Shown: positions 44,842 through 54,989, counted from the stretch's first letter. The stretch is 64,000 bases of DNA from Desulfovibrio inopinatus DSM 10711 (GCF_000429305.1 NZ_KE386878.1:1-64000), one strand, 5' to 3'. Notes: a model not told the origin generated them from the letters alone. Numbers and translations: made by a program.

Positions 44842-45059
44842 AGTGTTTGGGTCGCCGTGAGAAGATCTTGGTCAGTCGATTCCAGCGCTTTTCGATTTTG
44901 TTCCAATACTCGTAAATAAACCTCTTCACGATAGACTTGGACATCGTCAGGAACTTCCAGACCAATTTTGATCTGTTTTCCTTGAACGCCGAGCACCGTG
45001 ATTTTGATGTCGTCTCCGAGGTGGATGCTTTCGCCCGGCCGACGGGTCAATATGAGCAT
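44802..45059 (-). CDS. csrA: Carbon storage regulator CsrA
   Basis: 85 residues: [47 protein letters not shown], with the RNA-binding Arg/Leu positions of beta-1 and beta-5 kept. Longer than E. coli CsrA (61) through a C-terminal extension, part of which overlaps fliW and may provide FliW contact. It represses translation by binding GGA sites, classically on flagellin mRNA. Confidence 0.96.
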   Translation of the reverse strand: MLILTRRPGESIHLGDDIKITVLGVQGKQIKIGLEVPDDVQVYREEVYLRVLEQNRKALESTDQDLLTATQTLWPKKKNDASKAE

Positions 45060-45189
45060 GGATTTCCGTGAATGCTGACTGGTTTGCGATAGTATGCAAA
45101 GGACAAATTCCGTGTAACCACTTCACCTTCTACGCATTTGGGTTCTTGTCTGTCAACATGAATCCCTTCAAAACGCGTTTCAGGTCAGC

Positions 45190-45226
45190 AAAGGCGTGCG
45201 TGAGAAAGAGTCCGACGCGCGCCTTT
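45190..45226 (-). terminator. Stem-loop between flgL and csrA
   Basis: AAAGGCGTGCGT (45190-45201) pairs with ACGCGCGCCTTT (45215-45226), 12 positions with one wobble, just beyond the flgL stop. Only three T follow, so read-through into csrA-fliW is likely partial. Confidence 0.65.
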
Positions 45227-45232
45227 GTCCAT

Positions 45233-46777
45233 CTAAATATAATTGATCAGGCTCATGCTCATAAGCTTGCTGGAAGACTTTAAGACAGCTGAGTATGCCA
45301 GTTCTTGCTGAGCAAGCTTGGTCATGAGTTGAGTCAGATCGGCGTCTTCGACGGCACTGAGCGCATCTTCTTCATTGAGTGTGAGGTTTTGAAGAACAAG
45401 TTGCGATGTTTCCAATCGGTTTTCTCGTCCCCCCACATTCGCAGCGTAATTCAGGATTGTTGCCGATGCTTCTGTGAGGTTCTCCAGGGATTCCTGGATA
45501 CCGTCCTGATTGTTCGTTTCCAAATAGCCGACAAGCTTACCGACTGTCTCGAATACGTTTGCGCCGATACTGCCGTTGATGGTGACGGCAGATGCAGAAT
45601 CGCTAGATGGATCAGTATACACACCACCGAAGATATCTTTACCGACGCCGTTGATGGTGATGGATTCATTCGGGGTAATGTCTACGTTAATATCGGCCAT
45701 GCGTGGACGGATAACAAATTCGTCACCAGCGTTCACGGTATTCGAACCGGCGTTGGATAACGTCAGAATACCTCCAGGAACAACTAAATTGGCCGAGGTG
45801 TTCGAGGCATCGGGAGTGCTTTGGTTTTGGGTAATCCAGCTGACGCCACCGTCTGTGCTGTATGAGTAAGCAATGGGGTTATCCAGCGTCTGGGTTTCGT
45901 CTATGCGCACGATGACGTTTTCATCGAAAGCCCCGGCAGCTTCGCCGAGAACATCGGTGTCTTGCAATGGATCGACATCCACGCCATCTTTGTCGTCACC
46001 TTGGTAAATGGCTGTTGGGCGAACCCACATCCAGGTTCCATTGGCATCGTTGGTATCCGTGGCAGAGTTGTCCGTGACGCTGGTGCCGCGTTCAATGTTA
46101 ACCTGAAGGCCGCCGCCAACTTGCAGACTGAGGGTATCGCCTCCTGGATCGGTGACGGTGCCGGTCGCCCATGTCGTTCCACCATCAAAGGAATATCGAA
46201 ACGTGTCGCCTGCGACGAGCTCATGCTTGTCACCTTCAGTACCGGTAAATTGGATCAGCGCAGTACTATCGGTGTCGCCCTGAATGTCGAATGAGCGATT
46301 ATCAAGACTCGAATCGTTGCTGGTCAGCCACAAGCTTTCCACAAAGGCATTTTTATCGGTTTTTTGACCGGCAAAAAGGGACTTGTTGTCATACTCGGTG
46401 TTAGACAGTGAAACGAGTTCTTCAAAAAGTTGACGCACTTCAAAACTGATCTGATCGCGGTTTTCGTCCGTCAGTGTACCGGTTGTGCCTTTTTGGGCCA
46501 GTTCTTTACAGCGAGTCAACACCGTATTGACTTGCACCATAGTCTGATCGGCAAGGTTGAGCCAACCTGTCGCCTGATCGATGTTGGTTTGATATTGGCT
46601 CAATGCGCTCAACGCCGTGCGATGGTCGATCACCTGAACCATACCAATTGGATCGTCCGATGGTTTGTTGATCCTCTTTTGGCTGGACGATTGAATGTTG
46701 GTTTCTATCAAATCGGAAAGAGCCGAGTTGGTATAGTTAACCACATTGCCGTAAATGATCTTTTGCGTGACGCGCAT
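45233..46777 (-). CDS. flgL: Flagellar hook-filament junction protein FlgL (HAP3)
   Basis: 514 residues. The N-terminus MRVTQKIIYGNVVNYTNSAL..IQSSSQKRINKPSDDPIGMVQVIDHRTALS and C-terminal VGGRENRLETSQLVLQNLTLNEEDALSAVEDADLTQLMTKLAQQELAY match flagellin-like ends. The middle (~150-420) is a large insert with repeated beta-rich pieces (GDTFRYSFDGGTTW, AYSYSTDGGVSW) that makes it longer than E. coli FlgL (317). The same 'DGG.TW' piece occurs in FlgK. Joins hook to filament. Confidence 0.93.
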   Translation of the reverse strand: MRVTQKIIYGNVVNYTNSALSDLIETNIQSSSQKRINKPSDDPIGMVQVIDHRTALSALSQYQTNIDQATGWLNLADQTMVQVNTVLTRCKELAQKGTTGTLTDENRDQISFEVRQLFEELVSLSNTEYDNKSLFAGQKTDKNAFVESLWLTSNDSSLDNRSFDIQGDTDSTALIQFTGTEGDKHELVAGDTFRYSFDGGTTWATGTVTDPGGDTLSLQVGGGLQVNIERGTSVTDNSATDTNDANGTWMWVRPTAIYQGDDKDGVDVDPLQDTDVLGEAAGAFDENVIVRIDETQTLDNPIAYSYSTDGGVSWITQNQSTPDASNTSANLVVPGGILTLSNAGSNTVNAGDEFVIRPRMADINVDITPNESITINGVGKDIFGGVYTDPSSDSASAVTINGSIGANVFETVGKLVGYLETNNQDGIQESLENLTEASATILNYAANVGGRENRLETSQLVLQNLTLNEEDALSAVEDADLTQLMTKLAQQELAYSAVLKSSSKLMSMSLINYI

Positions 46778-46794
46778 GTTTTTTCCCCGGGCTG

Positions 46795-48924
46795 CTAGTT
46801 TTTCAATGCAAGCAGAGTTTGAAACATTTGATCGGCTGTGGTGATAAGTTTCGCCGCAGCCTTGTACGAGTTTTGAAATTTGATCAAATTGGACATTTCT
46901 TCATCCAGGTTCACCCCGGAGACCGATTGCTGTCGAGCGTCGAGATCACTGGCCAGTGCCGTGGTGTAATTGTTGTTAAACTCGGCTTGTTCCGTATCTA
47001 CGCCGATGATACCAACGAGCGATTCGTAATAATCAGGCAAGGTCTGTTGGGTGGGACCTTCAAACTCCGTAGAGATGGTCACGGTTTTTGTACTCAGGTT
47101 GGCCATATCGCGAGCGATGGTGTTGTCACCTTGGTTGGCTTCACCCGCGCCGTTGACATGCCCGGTGTTGAGGTAATCCGAGTCATGTGACACCTTTTCA
47201 TTGATTGTCATGGTCTGAGCCGTCGAGCCGGTAAACAGCGTGTTAACACCAAGAGCAGCGTAAAGCCCGGTGGCGTCTGTGCCGAAGGCGAAAGAGTTGG
47301 TTCCGTCGGCTTGAACAGACAATCGCTGATCGAGAACGGAGGCGGTGACATAATCGCCAAAGGTATCGTTGATAGCCTGAACAACATCTTCAAGAGAGTG
47401 TTGGTCCGGATCGAATAATTTGGTTCCCGGCGGGTTGATGTTGGAGAAATCGAGGTAGCCACCATCCAAGAGTGTGCCATCTTCGGAATAGGCGTAGAAT
47501 GATGACGCACCGGACTGCAGTTTTGAGCCAAAATCGAGTCCTGTGGAATAGCTTCCCAGAGGTGTGTCTGTATGAATCATATCATACGTGCCCAACGTCT
47601 CTGTAAATAAGTCCGAACCTGTTCCCTGACTAAAAATGCGGTTAACTTCCCACGTAAAACTTTCGGAGAGCGCATTGAGGCGATCAATATAGCGACCTGC
47701 GTAATAGTCTCGGAAAGAAAAGTAGCCGGTTAAGCTGCCGCCAACTATTCGATTGTCGTTTGCCTCGCCTGAAAAATAGGTTTGCGGCGTGACGTTGATT
47801 GGGGTCGAAGCTGACTGATACCAATACAAACCGTCTTTGGGGACAATGGTGAACACGTCGCCGGCAATAAGATCTTCCGTTGGAGCTGTCTGGGAAGCAG
47901 ATTCTGATCCGAAATAAATTTCCAAACTTCCTACCGTAACACGCTGTTCGTACGGGCGAGCTGAGAAGGTGATGGTGTCGCCGTTGTCGTCCTTCAGCCA
48001 TGTTTTCCCGCCGTCAAGCGAAACCTGAAACTGCGCTGCTGTATCGTCGGTTGTTACACCACCAGACTGCACAACCTTGACGGTGTATTCAAACTCGTCT
48101 TCACCGGTGAAGTTAATATTCCCGTCAAAAGCCGGATCACGATAGATCAGGTTTTCCGTGGCTTTGGGACCTTCATATTTCATCTCGAAGGTCACGGTGC
48201 CATCGACCAAGGTGTATCCAGCCTTGGTGTAAATCTTGAGATCGCCGGTATTTGAGCCTTCAATGACATTGATATCAACGATTTCGGCCAGTTCACGGAT
48301 AAGTGAATCGCGCTGATCATACAAACCGTTGGGGTGCACCACACCGGGAACTTCCTGTACTGTGATTTGCTGATTGATATCGGCGATTTGTTTGACTATT
48401 TCGTTGAGACGGTCCACGTCGTCGGCAATGTACCCGTTCACCTGCTCCTGAACGTCACGAATATTTTGTTCGCTCATGTTGAACAGGCTGCACAGATTGA
48501 TAGCGTCTTCAATAACAACCTGGCGCTTTGGATAGTTGCTCGGGTCCAGGCTCAGATCCTGCCAGTCAGCAAAAAACTGGTTGATCATGTCGCTTATGCC
48601 GCTGTTGTTCGCTTCGTTGAATAAGTTTTCAATGCTCTTCAACGCTTCTTCGAGCTGGTTGTACATTTCTCGGGCCGATGCCTGATCATTGTACTGAGCT
48701 TCGACAAATTGATCGAAAAGCCGCTCGACTTCGGAAGCCGAAACACCGGTACCGATCTGGCCCGGTGAGATATCCATATAGGTCGTTGCTTCGAAGTGGA
48801 CCCGCTGGAGGTGGTATCCTTCGGTGTTGACATTGGCGATATTGTTGCCCGTCACTTCAATGGCTGTTTGGTTAGCCAGAAGCGACTGTTTGCCGACATT
48901 GAGAAGAGAAGTGATACCTGACAT
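46795..48924 (-). CDS. flgK: Flagellar hook-associated protein FlgK (HAP1)
   Basis: 709 residues. N-terminal rod-type motif SLLANQTAIEVTGNNIANVNTEGYHLQRV and C-terminal VSGVNLDEEMSNLIKFQNSYKAAAKLITTADQMFQTLL are diagnostic. The central region is expanded (E. coli FlgK is 547) and includes DGGKTWLKDDNG. It forms the first junction ring above the hook. It follows flgN, its export chaperone, immediately. Confidence 0.96.
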   Translation of the reverse strand: MSGITSLLNVGKQSLLANQTAIEVTGNNIANVNTEGYHLQRVHFEATTYMDISPGQIGTGVSASEVERLFDQFVEAQYNDQASAREMYNQLEEALKSIENLFNEANNSGISDMINQFFADWQDLSLDPSNYPKRQVVIEDAINLCSLFNMSEQNIRDVQEQVNGYIADDVDRLNEIVKQIADINQQITVQEVPGVVHPNGLYDQRDSLIRELAEIVDINVIEGSNTGDLKIYTKAGYTLVDGTVTFEMKYEGPKATENLIYRDPAFDGNINFTGEDEFEYTVKVVQSGGVTTDDTAAQFQVSLDGGKTWLKDDNGDTITFSARPYEQRVTVGSLEIYFGSESASQTAPTEDLIAGDVFTIVPKDGLYWYQSASTPINVTPQTYFSGEANDNRIVGGSLTGYFSFRDYYAGRYIDRLNALSESFTWEVNRIFSQGTGSDLFTETLGTYDMIHTDTPLGSYSTGLDFGSKLQSGASSFYAYSEDGTLLDGGYLDFSNINPPGTKLFDPDQHSLEDVVQAINDTFGDYVTASVLDQRLSVQADGTNSFAFGTDATGLYAALGVNTLFTGSTAQTMTINEKVSHDSDYLNTGHVNGAGEANQGDNTIARDMANLSTKTVTISTEFEGPTQQTLPDYYESLVGIIGVDTEQAEFNNNYTTALASDLDARQQSVSGVNLDEEMSNLIKFQNSYKAAAKLITTADQMFQTLLALKN

Positions 48925-49401
48925 TTAGAACCTCCCGCGCAAAACTCTGGGCCCGGTATCTGCGTCTTGGAAGCGGCCGTTTTTGGAGTACGTCTCTTTC
49001 TTGGGAATGAGTTGCTTTTGCAGAAAGCTCATGTAGGACTGACTTTGATTGAATAAGCCTAAAGCGAGGCGGTGATTTTTTTCCGCCTGTTTGGCACATT
49101 GCTGCTCGACTTTTTCCAGCAAAGCGAATGACTTCTCGACTTCGTCACGTTGTTCTTGGGTGAATGAAGGGAGCAAATCACGAACACGCTTCGCCGATGG
49201 ATCGCATTTTTTGATGAGGAGGCTGATTTCGCTTCGTTCTGCAGCGATTTGACGCATGAGTTCCTGAATGGATAATTCTGTTCGGCTTACGGCCTCAGGA
49301 TTGAGTTCCTTGAGGTGGGCAAACTCTTCCTGTTGCAAGGTGAAGAGAGTCTGAAGTGCTTTGCTTTGCCGGGTGATATTTTGCAGGATGCGTTCGTTCA
49401 T
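48925..49401 (-). CDS. flgN: FlgN-family export chaperone
   Basis: 158 residues from the ATG at 49401 (GAGGA site). All-helical, Gln/Glu-rich, with LFTLQQEEFAHLKELNPEAV and a C-terminal QLIPKKETYSKNGRF, as in FlgN-like chaperones. It would keep FlgK and FlgL export-ready in the cytoplasm. Sequence identity in this family is low, so the call leans on its position directly before flgK. Confidence 0.8.
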   Translation of the reverse strand: MNERILQNITRQSKALQTLFTLQQEEFAHLKELNPEAVSRTELSIQELMRQIAAERSEISLLIKKCDPSAKRVRDLLPSFTQEQRDEVEKSFALLEKVEQQCAKQAEKNHRLALGLFNQSQSYMSFLQKQLIPKKETYSKNGRFQDADTGPRVLRGRF

Positions 49402-49434
49402 GCCGGTCTTCCTCATATATAAAAAGTTGTATTA

Positions 49435-50445
49435 TTACGCAGTAGTATCGATTTTCCCGGCTTTAGCCGAATTTGCCTGGACGCGAACAGGGTCTTGGGG
49501 AATACCATTTTTTCGCAGTTCAAAATGGACATGTGGACCTGTGGAGCGTCCTGTATTTCCAACTTCTGCAATTTTCTGGCCAGCCTGTACGGTGTCACCG
49601 ATTTTGAGTATATTTTTGCTGTTATGGGCATAAATACTTTGCCATCCCTCGGGGTGGTCAACGATGACGACATTCCCGTACCCCAGCTTTTTCCCTGAAA
49701 AACTTACCTTCCCGTCCCAACAGGCAGAAATGGGTGTGCCCGTGGGAGCCGCAATGTCCAGACCATGGTGCTGCCGTGAATGTCCGGTGAAAGGATCATT
49801 CCGCAGGCCAAAGGTTGAAGTAATTTTCCCTGTTACGGGAAGATGCAGAGCGGAGTCTTCCACTGCGGAGGACGATCCATGCATGCCGTAAGCAGCAGCC
49901 TGGTTGGCCGCAATATTTGCTGAAGGCAATCTCGTCAGAGGATTGACGCCAGCGGCCATATCAAGATCTGTCACGGCAGAAAGGGACGTGATGGGATGCG
50001 GCACATAACGTGGTGCTGACGCTGCCTGCGGTACCAAGCGATTTGTTCCGCTATGCTGATCAAGCGGGTTGAGTTCGCTGGACTTGGTGGCATCAGGCGG
50101 GTTCGATTTGTTTGCCAAATCGGCCTTCATCTGCCTGTAGACCATATCTCCCAAGCCCATGCCGCCGTCTTTCGACATGTCTTTCGCCCATTCCTGGTCG
50201 AACATGTCCTGATATTTTTCTTGATATTTACTTGCAAAGAGGCCGTCTTTGGGGATGGAAGCCCGCATTTCCTTGATCATATTATAGAGAAACAGTGATT
50301 CAAGGCCTTCACAGGCTTCCTTGAGCTTCTTTTCATCTTGACCGCTGGCGGCCAGGTTCTTACGCACCTGGTCCAGTTGCATCTTTTTGGCCGTATCCTG
50401 GCCAATTGTCGGGCTCAGTGCGGTCATATCCATTGGCGAACTCAT
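49435..50445 (-). CDS. flgJ: FlgJ-type rod protein with C-terminal M23 peptidase domain
   Basis: 336 residues. Residues ~30-115 are the rod-binding domain (LKEACEGLESLFLYNMIKEMRASIP, MFDQEWAKDMSK). Residues ~200-325 are an M23 peptidase with all ligands: HHGLDIAAPTGT (His, Asp), SIYAHN, and HVHFELR. E. coli FlgJ instead has a glucosaminidase domain, so here the peptidoglycan gap for the rod would be opened by cutting peptide cross-links. GGAGG precedes the ATG within the end of flgI. Confidence 0.93.
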   Translation of the reverse strand: MSSPMDMTALSPTIGQDTAKKMQLDQVRKNLAASGQDEKKLKEACEGLESLFLYNMIKEMRASIPKDGLFASKYQEKYQDMFDQEWAKDMSKDGGMGLGDMVYRQMKADLANKSNPPDATKSSELNPLDQHSGTNRLVPQAASAPRYVPHPITSLSAVTDLDMAAGVNPLTRLPSANIAANQAAAYGMHGSSSAVEDSALHLPVTGKITSTFGLRNDPFTGHSRQHHGLDIAAPTGTPISACWDGKVSFSGKKLGYGNVVIVDHPEGWQSIYAHNSKNILKIGDTVQAGQKIAEVGNTGRSTGPHVHFELRKNGIPQDPVRVQANSAKAGKIDTTA

Positions 50446-51600
50446 TTAGATGACCTCCAGGTCGGCATAGAGCGCTCCTGCGGCTTGCAGGGTGCGCAGA
50501 ACGCTGATGAGGTCGCGTGGTGTCGCACCAAGCGCATTCAGACCTTGAACAAGTTCTTGCAACGTCGCGCCTTCGACCATCTTCAACTTGCGGTTTTGTT
50601 CTTGGGTCGCGATGGTGGTATCTGGCACAACCACGGTTTGTCCTTCGGAGAAGGGCAGGGGTTGCGATACCTGCGCCGATTCTGTGACGAGGATTTGGAG
50701 GTTGCCATGGGTGATGGCGACTCTGCTTAACTGCACATCCTGTCCAAGAACCACGGTTCCGGTCTTTTCATCTACGACAACACGTGCGCGGGACTGCGGT
50801 GTAATTTCGATATTTTCGATGGACGCCAACAGCGGAACAAGGTTGCCTTTGTGTTGCGGAGGAACGTTGAGCTTGATGGTCGACGCATCACTAGCCTGGG
50901 CAAACGGACCACTCAGAGTATCGTTGATCTTCCCAACCATGTTCATGACCGTTGAGAAATCCGGTGTCTTCAGGTTGAGCGTGATGCTGCTCTGGCTATT
51001 GAAGTCAAAGGGCACTTCACGTTCTATCGAAGCCCCATTGGGAATGATGGCGACGGTCGTTGAGTTCTTTTGTGCAGTTGCCCCTGCGCCTGCGACGGAA
51101 AAGCCACCGAGAAGCAAAGAACCCTGAGCGATGGCGTAGATGTTTCCGTCAATACCTTTCAAGGGCGTCAGGAGAAGTTCACCACCAAGCAAACTTGTGG
51201 CATCGCCCAGCGAGGAGACATGGATATCGAGTGTCGAACCAGCGCGAGCCGAAGCCGGCATCTGTGCGGTGACCATGACGGCAGCGACGTTTTTAGGCTT
51301 GAGGGCGGCTTGTTGAACGCGCACGCCGAGTTTTTCCAACATGTTGACCATGGATTGGATGGTGAACTCGGAACCGCGTTTATCTCCGGTGCCGCTTAAG
51401 CCGACAACGAGGCCGTATCCAACGAGTTGGTTGTTGCGCAGACCGCTGACCGACGCAATATCTTTAATACGGGCGGCGTTGGCCCCGACGGTGAAGAAGG
51501 TGGCAAACATGGCGAGACAGACCAGAAGCATAAGCCCGGCTCGCGCGATGACCGAAGTCAGAGCAGTGTCGTGGTGGGGGATGTATCGGGGTGTCGCCAT
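50446..51600 (-). CDS. flgI: Flagellar P-ring protein FlgI
   Basis: 384 residues from the ATG at 51600, chosen for AAGGAG nine bases upstream and the following long signal peptide ([27 protein letters not shown]); the frame runs open 34 codons further. Core motifs [56 protein letters not shown] and [31 protein letters not shown]. Builds the ring in the peptidoglycan layer. Confidence 0.96.
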   Translation of the reverse strand: MATPRYIPHHDTALTSVIARAGLMLLVCLAMFATFFTVGANAARIKDIASVSGLRNNQLVGYGLVVGLSGTGDKRGSEFTIQSMVNMLEKLGVRVQQAALKPKNVAAVMVTAQMPASARAGSTLDIHVSSLGDATSLLGGELLLTPLKGIDGNIYAIAQGSLLLGGFSVAGAGATAQKNSTTVAIIPNGASIEREVPFDFNSQSSITLNLKTPDFSTVMNMVGKINDTLSGPFAQASDASTIKLNVPPQHKGNLVPLLASIENIEITPQSRARVVVDEKTGTVVLGQDVQLSRVAITHGNLQILVTESAQVSQPLPFSEGQTVVVPDTTIATQEQNRKLKMVEGATLQELVQGLNALGATPRDLISVLRTLQAAGALYADLEVI

Positions 51601-51640
51601 AAAGCGTCTCCTTGCCGGTTCGTTACTCAATAAAGCGTGG

Positions 51641-52369
51641 TTAGAAGGGCCAGATATTGTCGATGACGCGACCAAACCAGCCTTGGCGCTGACGGTCGGC
51701 AATTACGCCTTGGCCGTAGTATTCGATCTGGGCATTCGCCAAAGCGGTCGAGGGAACGGTATTGTCCCCGTCGATGTCGTAGGGCCGAACCAGGCCGCGT
51801 ACGACAAGAATTTGGGTTTCGTCGTTGACGCGGGTTTCACGTGCACCTTCGACCTGCATGACGCCGCCGGGTAAAATATTGATGATGCGGCAACCAACCG
51901 TCGCGCTGACCGAGGACGAACGAGAGGTCTCTCCTTTGGAGTCAAATTCGTTCTTCGTGTTTGCCTTGATGAGCGGGTTGGCTCCTGTCGGGCCATCGAG
52001 CCCCATCGTTGGCAGACCGAGCAACCCGGTGGGGCCGGCAAAGGACGCTTGAGCGAAGTAGCTGTCAACGCCCACTTCATAGGTAGAGTCCTTGTCGCTC
52101 TTGGTCTTGGCCTTGTTCTGGCCGGACGAATTTTCGATGATGTTGACCATGACGATATCGCCGATACGTCTGGCCCGATTATCTTCAAAAAGAAATTGGG
52201 GTTCGTTCTGGCTGAACAGCGAACCCGGGTTTCTGGCCGGCGGTGGTGCCTTGGTCACTGGTGGGGTGAGTGTTGGCGTCGGTGTCACCTGTTTTGACGT
52301 CGGCGTACAGGCGGTCAGGGCCAAAACCGTCATCGCTGTGGCGATAAAGATATGGGGATTGGTTTTCAT
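51641..52369 (-). CDS. flgH: Flagellar L-ring lipoprotein FlgH
   Basis: 242 residues. Lipoprotein signal with lipobox LTAC at residues ~18-21, then [28 protein letters not shown], the FlgH core, and [32 protein letters not shown]. Forms the outer-membrane ring around the rod. GGGAG before the ATG. Confidence 0.96.
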   Translation of the reverse strand: MKTNPHIFIATAMTVLALTACTPTSKQVTPTPTLTPPVTKAPPPARNPGSLFSQNEPQFLFEDNRARRIGDIVMVNIIENSSGQNKAKTKSDKDSTYEVGVDSYFAQASFAGPTGLLGLPTMGLDGPTGANPLIKANTKNEFDSKGETSRSSSVSATVGCRIINILPGGVMQVEGARETRVNDETQILVVRGLVRPYDIDGDNTVPSTALANAQIEYYGQGVIADRQRQGWFGRVIDNIWPF

Positions 52370-52386
52370 AGGTATGCTCCCTTGAA

Positions 52387-53364
52387 CTACTGCACTGTCA
52401 CGACGCCGTTATCGGAAACGACACCGCTGATCTGGCGTTGGCTGTCGAGGTTCATGACAAGAATGGTTGCGCCTAAAGCCGCGTCGGATTGGGCGACACC
52501 GCGAGTCGCCAAACGAATATGTTGGCCTTGAAAGATGATGTCGACTTTGTCACCGCGAGCAATGAGCGGTTTGTGCTCAATATTTTGGGCATAAATCACT
52601 CCGCCGGCGCCGACGGTCCTATTGACTCGCCACGGGCCACCCTTGCCGTCCCATGGTTTTCCGTCCAATTTTGAAACGTCTTGGCGAGCAAAAGCAATCA
52701 TGGTTGCCGGATCAATGCCTTCACCAGCACGCAATGGTCGTTTGGCTACAGGGACCTGCTTCCATTGAGCAATATGGAAGCTGACATTGATCTTGTTGAT
52801 GTCGCGTCCATCAACGGTGCGGCTGGTGACGCGTACGGTAACGCGTCCTGGATTAATATCGCTAACCTGGCTGACGGCCAGGGAATCGCCTGGGTCATCA
52901 AGAAAGAAAAAGTCAGGGGTATTCATTTGAGAAAGTTCGATTTCGCCGTCGAGCTTCTGCAGGCTTGGCGTCAAAAATTCGACTATGCTTCGTTGGATTT
53001 CGTTTCGACCTATAACGCGACCGCCTCGACGGATGGTTAAACTATTCGGCAGACGAAGGTCTGCAGCGGAGTTATCCAATGCCTGGCAGATCATTTCGCG
53101 CAGCTGGGCTCTGCTCAAAATAAGCTGCTGCCCATGAACTGCAGGGGCAGCCCAGAGTCGCAGACCAGCCAGCCGGTTCCATTCGTTTGCGTCGAATTGT
53201 CCAGCTGGAGCGGCGATTTCGCCGAGGTGAACCGTGTCGCCCAGAACACAGGCCGCCTGGGCGATTTGAATAGGGAAGGCCTGTGCTGCGCTCGCTCTGG
53301 GGGCGGCGAGCGAAACGAGCGCCGTCAAAATGGTCAAAGCGGTGATGAGTGTGCAAGCGCGCAT
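52387..53364 (-). CDS. flgA: Flagellar P-ring assembly chaperone FlgA
   Basis: 325 residues from the ATG at 53364 (AAAGGAG site); the frame extends upstream into flgG. Signal peptide MRACTLITALTILTALVSLAAPRASA. An N-terminal extension of ~120 residues (CVLGDTVHLGEIAAPAG) precedes the SAF domain (VPVAKRPLRAGEGIDPATMIAF..., IARGDKVDIIFQGQHIRLATRG). Needed in the periplasm for P-ring formation. Confidence 0.92.
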   Translation of the reverse strand: MRACTLITALTILTALVSLAAPRASAAQAFPIQIAQAACVLGDTVHLGEIAAPAGQFDANEWNRLAGLRLWAAPAVHGQQLILSRAQLREMICQALDNSAADLRLPNSLTIRRGGRVIGRNEIQRSIVEFLTPSLQKLDGEIELSQMNTPDFFFLDDPGDSLAVSQVSDINPGRVTVRVTSRTVDGRDINKINVSFHIAQWKQVPVAKRPLRAGEGIDPATMIAFARQDVSKLDGKPWDGKGGPWRVNRTVGAGGVIYAQNIEHKPLIARGDKVDIIFQGQHIRLATRGVAQSDAALGATILVMNLDSQRQISGVVSDNGVVTVQ

Positions 53365-53392
53365 TGGCGACTCCTTTGCGGTTATTCCGTCT

Positions 53393-54175
53393 TTATCGCT
53401 TAATGTTGATTGCTGATTGCAGCATCTGGTCCGAAGTGGTGATGGCTTTGGAGTTGGCCTCGTAAGCACGTTGCCCCGTGATCAGACCGACCATTTCATC
53501 CACCATTTGTACGTTGGACATTTCCAGGTAGCCTTGAACGAGAAGGCCGGCATTGTCCGTCCCCGGTACAAGCTCCTGGGCATCACCCGAGGCTTCGCTC
53601 GGAATATACAGGTTGCGGCCCATTGCGGTCAGACCTGCAGGGTTGATGAACGTGTAGAGAGGAATATCGGTCGTCGCCAGTTCGCTGCCATCGGAGGCAA
53701 TGCACGAGAGGGTTCCCGACTCGGTAATGACAATGTTCTTGGTTTCAGTCGGCACGGTGAATTCGGGCTGCAATGGGTAACCATTTGCACTGACGATGCG
53801 TCCATCCTGATCGAGCTTGAGTGATCCGGCTCGGGAATAGGCAAGCTGGTCATTCACGTCGAATTGGAAGAAACCGTCACCTTCAATGGCGATATCGAGT
53901 TGGTTGCCGGTATTCTGCAAATCACCCTGCGTGAAGAACTTGTGAACCGTCGTCGGTCGTACACCCATACCAACTTGCAACCCGGTAGGAATGCGGCCTC
54001 CACCTTCGGTTTCGGTCCCGGCGACATTGAGGGTTTGGTACATAAGGTCTTCGAATTCAGCCCGGCTTTTCTTGAAGCCGATGGTGTTCACGTTGGCCAG
54101 GTTGTGCGACATGGTGTCGATTTGCGTCTGCATCGCGACCATGCCGGTAGTGGCCGTCCAAAGTGAGCGCATCAT
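53393..54175 (-). CDS. flgG: Flagellar distal rod protein FlgG
   Basis: 260 residues, exactly the usual length. MMRSLWTATTGMVAMQTQID, MSHNLANVNTIGFKKSRAEFEDLMYQTL, GDGFFQFDVND and the C-terminal MVDEMVGLITGQRAYEANSKAITTSDQML. AAGGAGG stands eight bases before the start. Forms the distal rod that passes the rings. Confidence 0.97.
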   Translation of the reverse strand: MMRSLWTATTGMVAMQTQIDTMSHNLANVNTIGFKKSRAEFEDLMYQTLNVAGTETEGGGRIPTGLQVGMGVRPTTVHKFFTQGDLQNTGNQLDIAIEGDGFFQFDVNDQLAYSRAGSLKLDQDGRIVSANGYPLQPEFTVPTETKNIVITESGTLSCIASDGSELATTDIPLYTFINPAGLTAMGRNLYIPSEASGDAQELVPGTDNAGLLVQGYLEMSNVQMVDEMVGLITGQRAYEANSKAITTSDQMLQSAINIKR

Positions 54176-54203
54176 GGCGAGTCCTCCTTGTTTCTGTCAG
54201 CCG

Positions 54204-54989
54204 TTAGCTGCGGTTTCCAACTTTCGAAATGGTCGATTTATCGAGAGTATCCGTGGTTTGAAGCACCTTGGTGTAGGCTTCATGGGCGCGTTGGGTTTCA
54301 ATCATGTGCGCCATTTCTTCGACCACCTGGATATTGGTCTTTTCCAAGTATCCCTGGTTGACCGTCGTTTCGTTGACATCGACAGCGGCTTCACCAACAG
54401 CGGCGCCGTCTTTGGGAGTGAAGAGGTTTTGGCCGACCTTCATCAAGCCTTCTTCATTGTCTACACTCACCACATCAATGGTGCCGATCTGAGCTCCATC
54501 AACGAAGATGCGACCGCCACGATCGATATCAATCCGTCTGCCGTCAGGAATTTCGATTTCGCCGCCATCACCAAGCACGGTGTAGCCTTCGGTGTTAACC
54601 AGAATGCCTTCATTCGAGCGATAAAACTCACCGTTTCTGGTGTACATTTCGCCCTCATCGCTTTGAACCTTGAAGAATCCGGGACCGTTTAGAGCCAAAT
54701 CGAGCTTATTCCCCGTGACCTGAAGTGGTCCTTGGGAGAAATCGACGGTCTGGAGTGCCAATCTTGGTTTCGCAACGACATATGAGTCGGGCAGTAGTTT
54801 CTTGGTGCGTATGCTTGGTCTGGGGTTGGGTTCCCAGTCATGTGCGTATCGGATGAATGTATCTTCGAATGTGAGGCGATCCTTCTTGTATCCAGACGTA
54901 TTGGCATTCGCCAAATTATTGGTGATGGTGTTCATGCGCAATTCGTTGGAAAGCGCTCCATACAGGGCTGATAAGCTGCTTTGATCCAT
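54204..54989 (-). CDS. flgF: Flagellar proximal rod protein FlgF
   Basis: 261 residues from the ATG at 54989, because GGGAGG lies ten bases before it but only one base before the ATG at 54998. MDQSSLSALYGALSNELRMN, NNLANANTSGYKKDRLTFED, GPGFFKVQSDEGEMYTRNG, and VVEEMAHMIETQRAHEAYTKV. First gene of the leftward rod-ring-hook operon; diverges from the tRNA-rimP operon. Confidence 0.93.
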   Translation of the reverse strand: MDQSSLSALYGALSNELRMNTITNNLANANTSGYKKDRLTFEDTFIRYAHDWEPNPRPSIRTKKLLPDSYVVAKPRLALQTVDFSQGPLQVTGNKLDLALNGPGFFKVQSDEGEMYTRNGEFYRSNEGILVNTEGYTVLGDGGEIEIPDGRRIDIDRGGRIFVDGAQIGTIDVVSVDNEEGLMKVGQNLFTPKDGAAVGEAAVDVNETTVNQGYLEKTNIQVVEEMAHMIETQRAHEAYTKVLQTTDTLDKSTISKVGNRS

